Origin: CAYXUW01 sp964468375
GTDB taxonomy: Bacteria > Planctomycetota > Phycisphaerae > Sedimentisphaerales > Anaerobacaceae
Direction of reading: 5' to 3'
Assembly: GCA_964468375.1 (NCBI GenBank)
Contig: CAYXUW010000067.1
Coordinates: forward strand, 1-13,286
DNA length: 13,286 nucleotides
In this document: positions 1-6,084 of the stretch, one piece after another
Layout of the letters: each line of letters begins with the position of its first letter
Numbering within the stretch: the stretch's first letter is position 1
The notes under the pieces: generated by a model
What the model was told of the DNA's origin: nothing
Databases searched by the model: none
The model's input: only the letters and a program-made list of their open reading frames with translations
Made by a program: the position numbers and the translations under genes

Positions 1-366
1 ATAGGGCGTGATTTAGGCCATAGTCACTTGCTCATGAGTGATTATTTCGGCTATGGTCATTGGCGGAACAAGCTTGTTTACGGTGACTACAAGGCTTACG
101 GAAGCTGCGAGAGATTTGCAGCCGCCACTTCTGTTACGCCCGGCACGGAGGTCTCATCGGCTTTTTGGTCCTGCAACGACCCGAATATCGATTTGTATAA
201 CCTCGGTATCGGGTTGCACGCCGGCTACACCGACGGCCATGTCAAACGTTATTCACCCGGCCGGGCGGTGATTATGGAAGTCTCAAAGACTTCCGACGGC
301 ACCGTTCCCTATCCCGCTCATCTTGGGCCGGGCAAATTCTACCTTCCTGAAGACGCTCTTTACTGA
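1..366 (+). CDS. C-terminal part of a prepilin-like (DGHV-type) protein, 5' truncated by window edge
   Basis: The frame is open from base 1 and ends at TGA 364-366, so the real start lies upstream. About 121 residues are visible. The segment GLHAGYTDGHVKRYSP resembles the C-terminal H...DG signature of the large planctomycete family of type II secretion pseudopilin-like proteins (prepilin N-terminal methylation domain, H-X9-DG type), although the spacing between His and DG is shorter here than nine. The family N-terminal methylation helix is outside the window, so the assignment rests on this tail alone. Such proteins are thought to be processed by a prepilin peptidase and placed at the cell envelope; the role of individual members is unknown. 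No convincing terminator follows. The next gene is on the same strand 158 nt downstream. Confidence 0.6.
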   Translation: MGRDLGHSHLLMSDYFGYGHWRNKLVYGDYKAYGSCERFAAATSVTPGTEVSSAFWSCNDPNIDLYNLGIGLHAGYTDGHVKRYSPGRAVIMEVSKTSDGTVPYPAHLGPGKFYLPEDALY

Positions 367-524
367 TGCTTTTCCGCTGAAAAAGCCGGTTTTAGCCGTT
401 TCCCTGCAAATTTTTCGATATTTTCAAAGAAAGAACGTAACAAGCCACCGTTCTGCATGCACTTAACTATAGTTTAGCACCTGTTCAGTCATAATATTTA
501 TCATAGCTTTTCGAGGAGACGTAA

Positions 525-1733
525 ATGAGCCGAAAATCTAAAGCAATTATTATCGCAATTTTGTTACCTTCTATTTCACTCGCCTATTCCGGCGGTTCCG
601 GAGAACCGAACGAGCCGTATCAAATCGCAACTAAAGCCGATTTGCTTGAACTGGCCTCCACCACCGAGGACTACAATAAGTGCTTCATCCTCACCGCGGA
701 TATTGATATGACTGGCCAAGTCTTTACAAGGGCTGTCATCGCGCCTGATACCAACTCCGCTTCGGATTTTCAGGGAACGGGTTTTTCCGGTGTCTTTGAC
801 GGTAGCAGTCATAAAATCACAAATCTTGCTATCAACGGCGGAACCAATGACTACCTCGGCTTATTTGGCCGAACCGACCCCGGCAGCGAACTGAAAAACC
901 TCGCAGTTGAGGATTTTGATGTGAGCGCTTTGGCTGATTCCCGGTTTGTTGGTGCCTTGGTAGGGCGCAACCTCAGTATTATCACTAATTGCCATTCTAT
1001 AGGCTCTGTAGTCGGCGACTATCTGGTAGGAGGACTGACCGGATGTAACGATGGATTGTATGGCAATGGCATTATCTCTAACTGCTGGTCCGCAGGAACT
1101 GTAAACGGTCGAGATGCCGGCGGACTCGTCGGATGCAACTTCCATGATGCTGTTATGACAGGTTGTTATTCGACAGCCGATGTCAATGGCCCTGAATGTA
1201 TCGGCGGCTTGATTGGCTACAATGAATACGGCATAGTCGCAAAATGCTTCTCAACAGGATTTATTAGCGGTTTCCGTACTGTAGGCGGACTTATTGGATT
1301 TAACAAAAATCACATCGACGGCAGAATCGCTGATTGCTATTCAACAGGTCCGGTCACCGGCCATAATGTGGTTGGCGGCTTGGTCGGGTCTAATCATTCC
1401 ACCGGCGACATCGTCAATTGTTACTCCACGGGCACTGTCATCGCCGATTCCAATGTCGGTGCTCTGGCCGGAAGAAATGTAGGCAGTATTGTCGGCAGCT
1501 ACTTTTTGACCGGCTCCGGCCCGGATAATGGTTTCGGCACACCACTGACCGATTCGCAAATGAAACAGCAGTCATCCTTCATCGACTGGGACTTTATAGA
1601 AATCTGGAACATCAGTGAAAATCAGACTTACCCGTTCCTGCGGACATATCTGCCGTCGGATTTAAACAAGGATGGCCAGACAAACTTCTATGACCTTGCA
1701 ATCTTGGCTTCTCACTGGCTTGAAAAGGAGTAA
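525..1733 (+). CDS. Secreted GLUG-repeat protein with C-terminal dockerin-like tag
   Basis: 402 aa. The start ATG is preceded by a strong GAGGAG (513-518) at good spacing. Residues 1-20 form a signal peptide (basic MSRKSK, a hydrophobic run, then a likely cut after SLA), so the product is exported. Residues 26-47 (EPNEPYQIATKADLLELA) are the usual lead-in of planctomycete/bacteroidete GLUG proteins. Seven GLUG-type repeats follow between about residues 141 and 318 (FVGALVGRN, LVGGLTGCN, DAGGLVGCN, CIGGLIGYN, TVGGLIGFN, VVGGLVGSN, NVGALAGRN). Most are followed by a CYSTG-like element, predicting a beta-helix-like stalk. The C-terminus (379-402) has one EF-hand/dockerin-like loop with D379, N381, D383 and D390, then AILASHWL, as seen in many secreted Phycisphaerae proteins. 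Likely a surface or extracellular binding/adhesion protein; substrate unknown. I see no catalytic motif. Confidence 0.85.
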   Translation: MSRKSKAIIIAILLPSISLAYSGGSGEPNEPYQIATKADLLELASTTEDYNKCFILTADIDMTGQVFTRAVIAPDTNSASDFQGTGFSGVFDGSSHKITNLAINGGTNDYLGLFGRTDPGSELKNLAVEDFDVSALADSRFVGALVGRNLSIITNCHSIGSVVGDYLVGGLTGCNDGLYGNGIISNCWSAGTVNGRDAGGLVGCNFHDAVMTGCYSTADVNGPECIGGLIGYNEYGIVAKCFSTGFISGFRTVGGLIGFNKNHIDGRIADCYSTGPVTGHNVVGGLVGSNHSTGDIVNCYSTGTVIADSNVGALAGRNVGSIVGSYFLTGSGPDNGFGTPLTDSQMKQQSSFIDWDFIEIWNISENQTYPFLRTYLPSDLNKDGQTNFYDLAILASHWLEKE

Positions 1734-1803
1734 AAAATTGAAAACTACATAACTGCTCATCTTCTCTGTGATGTTTAATACATGCACGGAGTACTGTGTG
1801 CGA

Positions 1804-1858
1804 GGCCTCTTCAGCCAACACCACTCCTCCTCTCAAAAGGACTGAAGAGGCCATTTTT
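1804..1858 (+). terminator. Rho-independent terminator after the GLUG gene
   Basis: GGCCTCTTCAG (1804-1814) and CTGAAGAGGCC (1842-1852) form a perfect 11-bp stem. The loop is 27 nt and can hold a smaller inner stem (TCCT 1825-1828 with AGGA 1838-1841). TTTTT follows at 1854-1858. The T-run is on the plus side only, so it acts after the plus-strand gene ending at 1733, and it separates that gene from nadE. The loop is longer than in a classic terminator. Confidence 0.7.
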
Positions 1859-1903
1859 ATATCTGCCCCAAGAATCCAGACAGCTATTAAAAATGGAAAA
1901 TAA

Positions 1904-1931
1904 TTGATAGTGGCGGGGATAAGGGTAGAAT
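1904..1931 (+). promoter_or_regulatory. Candidate sigma70-type promoter for nadE
   Basis: TTGATA (1904-1909) and TAGAAT (1926-1931) are separated by 16 nt. They lie between the preceding terminator and the nadE ATG at 1946. Initiation would fall a few bases before the start codon, giving a very short leader, which agrees with the absence of a clear Shine-Dalgarno sequence there. The match is to the general consensus only; planctomycete promoters are poorly defined. Confidence 0.3.
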
Positions 1932-1945
1932 TGTATTGATATATT

Positions 1946-3586
1946 ATGCGTATAGCTTTAGGACAATTTAACGCTGTGGTGGGGGATTTGGCGGGCAACG
2001 CTGAGAAGATGCGCGGCATCTACGCCGATGCGCTTGACGCCGGTGCGGACTTGTTGGTTTTTCCGGAGTTGGCAGTTTGCGGCTATCCGCCGGAGGATTT
2101 GGTGCATAAAAGGCACTTTTTGGCGGACAACAGAAAAACGGTGGAAAAGCTGGCGGCGGACTGTCCGGAGATGACGATAATAGTCGGTTTTGCCGAGGGG
2201 CGGGACGACGGGGATTACAACGCGGCGGCTATTTTGCAGGGCGGGCGTGTATCAAAGATTTATCGAAAGGCGCAGCTTCCCAATTACGGCGTATTCGACG
2301 AGGCGAGATATTTCCAGCCGGGCAGCGAAACTCTTGTAATCGATGTAAAAGGCGTTAAGGCCGCTATTACGATTTGCAGGGACATCTGGAACATCAAGTG
2401 GCTGAGCGGTTTTCTTAAAAAAGCAGGGCGAGTCCAGCTGGTTGTCAATATATCAGCGTCGCCTTTTCACACGGACAAGATGGAGCGAAGAAAAGAGCTG
2501 GTTAGGGAATGCGCCCGGAAGTTCGAATGTGCCGTGGCTTATTGCAATCTTGTCGGCGGGCAGGATGAGATAGTATTTGATGGGCGGAGTATTTTTGCAG
2601 ATTCGGCGGGTAGTATCGCAGCGACGGCAAAGGCGTTCGAGGAGGATTTGCTGGTTGCGGATATAGATGTAACCGGCAGGGGCGTGCAGGTAAATCCGGT
2701 GAGCCCGCAGGCGCCGCAGCCGGATGGTTTGGTTGATGAGGTTTATCAGGCGCTGGTGCTTGGGACGCGGGATTACGCACGGAAGAACGGTTTTGAGAAG
2801 ATTTTGCTGGGTCTTAGCGGGGGGATAGATTCTTCCGTCACGGCCGCTGTCGCTGCAGCGGCGATGGGGGCGGAGAATGTTGTGGGCGTTACGATGCCTT
2901 CGCAGTTTAACAGTCCGGAAACGAAGGCGGATGCGGCGAAGCTGGCGGAGAATTTAGGCGTGGAATTTTTGACTATTCCTATCGGGGCAATACTGGAGCG
3001 GTTCGACGAGACGTTAAAGCAGACGGCGGGCTGGGACAGCGAAAGCGTTGCTTATGAAAATCTGCAGGCGAGGATTCGCGGCAATATCCTGATGTCGATG
3101 AGCAACAGCAGCGGCTCTCTGGTATTGACGAGCGGCAACAAAAGTGAAACTGCGGTCGGCTATACTACTCTTTACGGCGATACGGCGGGGGGCTTCGCGG
3201 TGATAAAGGACGTGCCGAAGACTCTCGTATATAAGCTGGCGGAGCATATAAACAAAAAAGCGGGGCGGGAGGTTATACCTGCTGCGGTGCTAAGCAGGGC
3301 TCCGAGTGCGGAGCTGAGGCCGGGGCAAAAGGACAGTGATACTCTGCCAGAGTATGATTTGCTCGATAAAATCCTCGAAGGATATGTAGAGCAGGACAAA
3401 TCCGCACAGCAGCTTATCGAATCGGGTTTGCCGGAGGACGCGGTTCGCGGCGTTGTTCGGATGGTTGACCATAACGAGTATAAAAGGAGGCAGTCGCCGC
3501 CGGGGGTAAAGATTACGCCAAAGGCCTTCGGCAGAGACAGGCGTCTGCCGATTACGAATTACTACGGCTATTATGATGTGAGATAG
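1946..3586 (+). CDS. nadE: Glutamine-dependent NAD+ synthetase
   Basis: 546 aa, the usual length of the two-domain bacterial enzyme. It converts nicotinic acid adenine dinucleotide to NAD+ with ATP and glutamine, the last step of NAD synthesis, in the cytoplasm. Residues 1 to about 250 are a nitrilase-type glutaminase domain with the full triad: E41 (FPELAVCGYPPEDL), K108 (YRKAQLPNYGVFDE) and C144 (ITICRDIW). From about 265 comes the synthetase domain, with the ATP-pyrophosphatase loop SGGIDSS at 291-297, the conserved TSGNKSE and TTLYGDTAGG segments, and RAPSAELRPGQKDSDTLPEYD near the C-terminus. The ATG start gives the expected MRIALGQFNAVVGD family N-terminus. It stands alone between a terminator and a convergent gene. 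Its DNA is noticeably GC-rich compared with the glycosyltransferase block to the right. Confidence 0.97.
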   Translation: MRIALGQFNAVVGDLAGNAEKMRGIYADALDAGADLLVFPELAVCGYPPEDLVHKRHFLADNRKTVEKLAADCPEMTIIVGFAEGRDDGDYNAAAILQGGRVSKIYRKAQLPNYGVFDEARYFQPGSETLVIDVKGVKAAITICRDIWNIKWLSGFLKKAGRVQLVVNISASPFHTDKMERRKELVRECARKFECAVAYCNLVGGQDEIVFDGRSIFADSAGSIAATAKAFEEDLLVADIDVTGRGVQVNPVSPQAPQPDGLVDEVYQALVLGTRDYARKNGFEKILLGLSGGIDSSVTAAVAAAAMGAENVVGVTMPSQFNSPETKADAAKLAENLGVEFLTIPIGAILERFDETLKQTAGWDSESVAYENLQARIRGNILMSMSNSSGSLVLTSGNKSETAVGYTTLYGDTAGGFAVIKDVPKTLVYKLAEHINKKAGREVIPAAVLSRAPSAELRPGQKDSDTLPEYDLLDKILEGYVEQDKSAQQLIESGLPEDAVRGVVRMVDHNEYKRRQSPPGVKITPKAFGRDRRLPITNYYGYYDVR

Positions 3587-3601
3587 CCGAAAGCCGTTTT
3601 T
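3564..3601 (+). terminator. Weak terminator overlapping the nadE stop codon
   Basis: CGGCTAT (3565-3571) pairs perfectly with ATAGCCG (3583-3589), which contains the nadE TAG. A second copy of the right arm (AGCCGT, 3592-3597) can pair with ACGGCT (3564-3569) instead and runs straight into TTTT (3598-3601). Either fold gives a short stem; the second, with the T-run, is more terminator-like but has a 22-nt loop. It lies in the 27-nt gap and gene end before the convergent gene. Confidence 0.4.
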
Positions 3602-3613
3602 AATAGATTGGTG

Positions 3614-4816
3614 CTATTCGCCGGTAAGGGCTTCGACGATGGTTTTTCCGAATTGAGTTGCGGCCCTCGGTCCGTTTGCGGTTATTATGAGCCCGTCCCG
3701 CTCGACATCCGCTCCGGTGTATTCGGCGCCGGCCTTTTTCAGCCGGAACTGTTCGGTCGGGAAGGAAGTTGCTTTGACGCCGTCGAGAACACCGGCATTG
3801 GCCAAAACCGCCGGTGCGATACAGATTGCCGCGAGGACCTTTTCCTTATTTTTCGCCTGCTGGGCGATGTCGTTTGCAACGGTGCTGTCGAAATACTCTT
3901 TCGCTCCAGGACCGCCCACGAATATTATCGCATCATAGTCTTCAACGATAATATCGTTCACAAGAATTGCGGCTTCGGTTTTTCCGCCCTGCGTTCCTTT
4001 TATTATTCCTGTTTTTGTGCTTGCTATTACCGTGTCTATGTCTGCGTTTTCAAGCTCTTGTTTGGTTTCGAAGAGCTCCTCGTCGCGGAAGCCCCGGCTG
4101 GCGATAATCAGCACCGCCTTTTTTGCGGTGGTATTGTCGGCTATTTGAGTTTTGGTTTCTTCTTCGGTTTCTTCCGCTGCTGTCTGGCCGGGGGTATAGC
4201 CGACGCCGATTATATAAATCGGTTCCATCTCCGGAGACAGTCTGCAGATATGACTTACCTGATTTGCATTGAAATCGTCGGCTGTTGAGGAACCCAATCC
4301 CAGGGCGGCGGCTTGCAGGCGGATATTTTGAGCAATGTTTCCGGTTTTTATCAGCATATATTTCGTGTTTTTAGCGGCAAGCTTTTTTGATGAGCCGGTG
4401 ATAATAATATAACAGGGGGGTATTGATGCGGGTTGCTGTTTCAATGCCTCCGCCAGCCGGTCGCGGATATCCTTATTAAGCGTTTCTTCCAGGCAGTGTT
4501 TTCGGGGAATGTAAGCGAGAACTCCCTCGCGGGCGGCAAAGTACAGCTTTATCGGATAATCTGCTTGCGGCTGCAGTTCCATTGCGTTGCGGCCCGCCCA
4601 GGCCAGCTGGCCCATTTGTATATAATCGAGCGGTTGGCTGGTAAACTGGTGCGCACTTTCACAAGTGGTCAGCATTTGTTCGAGGCTGGCCTGTCCCTCG
4701 ACCTTAGGCGCAGGAAGCTGGATTATTTTGAGCAGTGAGGCCCTGGGTTTATGCTGGCCTGTGCAGAGGACTGAAAAGCTGGCTAACATTATTGCGGGGA
4801 TGATAAAACGTTTCAT
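3614..4816 (-). CDS. Exported SagB-like nitroreductase / DJ-1-PfpI fusion protein
   Basis: 400 aa. ATG at 4816 has an AGGAG about 10 nt upstream. Residues 1-20 are a signal peptide; the Cys at 18 has Leu at -1, so a lipobox is not convincing. Residues about 33-210 resemble SagB-type nitroreductases (LPAPKVEGQASLEQML, then QPLDYIQMGQLAWAG, and later the NIAQNIRLQAAALGLGS signature). The flavin-binding RRSxRxF segment reads CESAHQF (52-58) and the SAG-Y-P stretch is also altered, so FMN binding is doubtful. After a Glu/Thr-rich linker (about 210-232) comes a DJ-1/PfpI domain (233-398) with the nucleophile-elbow Cys332 (AAICIAP) and an acidic partner near E247. DJ-1/PfpI members are proteases, glyoxalases/deglycases or redox sensors; which applies here is unknown. 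It follows the LAB_N gene by 26 nt, probably in one transcript. Confidence 0.8.
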   Translation of the reverse strand: MKRFIIPAIMLASFSVLCTGQHKPRASLLKIIQLPAPKVEGQASLEQMLTTCESAHQFTSQPLDYIQMGQLAWAGRNAMELQPQADYPIKLYFAAREGVLAYIPRKHCLEETLNKDIRDRLAEALKQQPASIPPCYIIITGSSKKLAAKNTKYMLIKTGNIAQNIRLQAAALGLGSSTADDFNANQVSHICRLSPEMEPIYIIGVGYTPGQTAAEETEEETKTQIADNTTAKKAVLIIASRGFRDEELFETKQELENADIDTVIASTKTGIIKGTQGGKTEAAILVNDIIVEDYDAIIFVGGPGAKEYFDSTVANDIAQQAKNKEKVLAAICIAPAVLANAGVLDGVKATSFPTEQFRLKKAGAEYTGADVERDGLIITANGPRAATQFGKTIVEALTGE

Positions 4817-4842
4817 TTTTCAACTTCTCCTAATCAGCCGAG

Positions 4843-5190
4843 TCAGTTTTCGGTTGTTTCGATAACCGTTACCACGTCTTTTTGAGCGTGCTTATAAATA
4901 AGGTGGAGATTTCGCATGTATATTAGCGTGTTTAGCGAAAAGCCCAGCATAAATATAGGGTTTTTTATGTGAATAGAATAAGTCAGGAGCAACAGACTGC
5001 CAGCAAGTGACATAAACCAAAAGGCCACGGGGACGTGAGACCTTTTTTTGTATTCGCTGACTACCCATTGCAGGATAAATCGTCCGCCGAATGTAATCTG
5101 GCCTGCTAAAGCTATCGTTGCCCAGACGGGGTCTTGTATTATTTGTTCGATTACCGCACTTTTCAGAAATTCGATTGCCGAGCTGAACAT
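4843..5190 (-). CDS. LAB_N (lipid-A-disaccharide synthase N-terminal domain) small membrane protein
   Basis: 115 aa. ATG at 5190 with GGAG about 7 nt upstream. The whole protein is one LAB_N domain: FGGRFILQWVVSEYKKRSHV (34-53), PVAFWFMSLAGSLLLLTY (54-71), then NPIFMLG and IYMRNLHLIYK (90-100). About three membrane-spanning segments are predicted. The domain is named for its fusion to LpxB in some bacteria but is commonly encoded alone near lipid-linked glycosyltransferases; its biochemical role is not established and it lacks the LpxB catalytic domain. Here it leads a two-gene minus-strand unit with the nitroreductase/DJ-1 fusion and is divergent from the VanZ gene. Confidence 0.85.
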   Translation of the reverse strand: MFSSAIEFLKSAVIEQIIQDPVWATIALAGQITFGGRFILQWVVSEYKKRSHVPVAFWFMSLAGSLLLLTYSIHIKNPIFMLGFSLNTLIYMRNLHLIYKHAQKDVVTVIETTEN

Positions 5191-5225
5191 AACATTTCTC
5201 CAATTTTTAGTAAGCTGTCTGTTAC

Positions 5226-5254
5226 ATCATAAACCAGTTTTTGGTAAAATTAAA
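5226..5254 (-). promoter_or_regulatory. Possible promoter for the LAB_N unit
   Basis: On the minus strand TATGAT (5231-5226) is a 5/6 match to a -10 box, and TTTAAT (5254-5249), a poor -35, lies 17 nt upstream. It would start transcription about 30 nt before the LAB_N ATG, inside the 147-nt divergent gap. The evidence is only consensus resemblance in an AT-rich gap. Confidence 0.2.
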
Positions 5255-5286
5255 GAATCAGTTAATAAGAATTGACGTATTATTTG

Positions 5287-5321
5287 GCCCCCTTTTTGTG
5301 CAAAAAACCGCAAAGGAGGGC
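5287..5321 (+). promoter_or_regulatory. Stem-loop enclosing the presumed ribosome-binding site of the VanZ gene
   Basis: GCCCCCTTT (5287-5295) can pair with AAAGGAGGGC (5312-5321) with one bulged A at 5317, giving nine pairs and a 16-nt loop. The right arm contains GGAGGG (5315-5320), the only strong Shine-Dalgarno-like sequence before the VanZ gene. An alternative small hairpin, TTTTT (5293-5297) with AAAAA (5302-5306), would compete with the first by using part of its left arm. Regulation of translation is therefore possible but is an inference from pairing alone. The 17-nt spacing to the GTG is long. Confidence 0.35.
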
Positions 5322-5337
5322 GCTTCTATTTATTTAG

Positions 5338-6084
5338 GTGATTTTAGTGGCCTTACCTCGCCGACAAAAGCTAACTATAATCCTGCTGCTGGTTTACTGG
5401 CCGGGGATTTTTATTCTTGCACATATTCCTATTCCACGGCTGGTTTACAAGGCCCAGGTATCCGATAAAAGCCTTCATTTCCTCGCTTATCTTGTGCTGA
5501 CGTTTTTATTATGGTTTGCAATCAGTCCTGCTGAAAAGGTGAACTGGCGCAAAGCCACGGGCTGGTTGATACTTATCGCGGTGGTTTGGTATGGGGTTAT
5601 CGATGAGCTGCTTCAGGGTTGGGTGGGGCGCAGCTGCGATGGCCGGGACCTTTTGGCAGATTTTGTGGGGGTGCTTGCGGGGTTGATATTGTTTTCTTTT
5701 TTGAGCTTTTGGCCGGGGCTGCTTGTGGTGACTGCCATTGTTATCTTCGGCTTAACAAATCTTGCGAGGGCGAATCTGGCTGATTTGGTGCCGGTTATGA
5801 ATGCGATGTTTCATTTTTTTGCTTATGGATTTTTTACTGCGGTTTGGATTAAATATATTCAGTTTCTGCCGATTAAAACTTCCTTGGCTAGACGGTTAAT
5901 AACGGCATTGGTTCCGCCCTTGGGTTTTCTATTTATTGTAAAATTGTCTTCTGTGATTTTCGGTAGAAACGTCGGGGTTGAGGACGTTCTTATTTCTATT
6001 GCGGGGATAACAACTGCTGTTATAATTTATCTGATGGTTTTTCTTCGCCGAAGGTCTGTGCGGACGTTGTCCGGTGACGCTTAA
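5338..6084 (+). CDS. VanZ-family membrane protein with internal duplication
   Basis: 248 aa, six or more membrane segments. The first half is a clear VanZ domain: DKSLHFLAYLVLTFLLWF (43-60), then DELLQGWVGRSCDGRDLLAD (89-108) and FVGVLAG. The second half repeats it at a constant 112-residue offset: HFFAY (159-163) matches HFLAY (47-51) and GRNVGVEDVL (209-218) matches GRSCDGRDLL (97-106). The acidic residues D43, E90 and D108 become N155, K202 and S220, so copy two looks degenerate. VanZ proteins are linked to low-level teicoplanin resistance in enterococci, but most bacterial members have no known role. An in-frame TAG at 5335-5337 fixes the earliest start at GTG 5338; GTG 5347 is also possible. 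The stop overlaps the convergent TIGR03790 gene by 4 nt. Confidence 0.85.
   Translation: MILVALPRRQKLTIILLLVYWPGIFILAHIPIPRLVYKAQVSDKSLHFLAYLVLTFLLWFAISPAEKVNWRKATGWLILIAVVWYGVIDELLQGWVGRSCDGRDLLADFVGVLAGLILFSFLSFWPGLLVVTAIVIFGLTNLARANLADLVPVMNAMFHFFAYGFFTAVWIKYIQFLPIKTSLARRLITALVPPLGFLFIVKLSSVIFGRNVGVEDVLISIAGITTAVIIYLMVFLRRRSVRTLSGDA

Noticed and set aside
374..398. Hairpin after the pseudopilin-like gene as a terminator
   Set aside because: Only seven pairs with a bulge (376-383 with 390-396), mostly A-T, and no T-run directly after it.
463..498. Promoter for the GLUG gene
   Set aside because: TAATAT-like boxes occur in the AT-rich gap, but no -35 box sits at a suitable distance.
1612..2019. 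Minus-strand open frame spanning the GLUG end, the intergenic region and the nadE start
   Set aside because: It crosses a terminator and two real genes, has no recognisable protein features and no good ribosome site.
2502..2780. Minus-strand Pro/Ala-rich open frame
   Set aside because: This is the usual shadow of a GC-rich gene (nadE) and shows no domain.
3608..4288. Long plus-strand open frame of 226 codons
   Set aside because: It lies antisense to the nitroreductase/DJ-1 gene, its translation is rich in Cys, Phe and Gly without any family motif, and the minus-strand gene has clear domains and a ribosome site.
4800..4816. Lipoprotein signal on the nitroreductase/DJ-1 protein, and likewise on the 328-aa protein
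   Set aside because: The residues before the candidate cysteines are Leu and Phe, which do not fit the Gly/Ala/Ser rule at -1.
5241..5468. Plus-strand 75-codon open frame overlapping the VanZ start
   Set aside because: It overlaps a well-supported VanZ frame, has no homology signal I can see, and runs out inside the VanZ domain.
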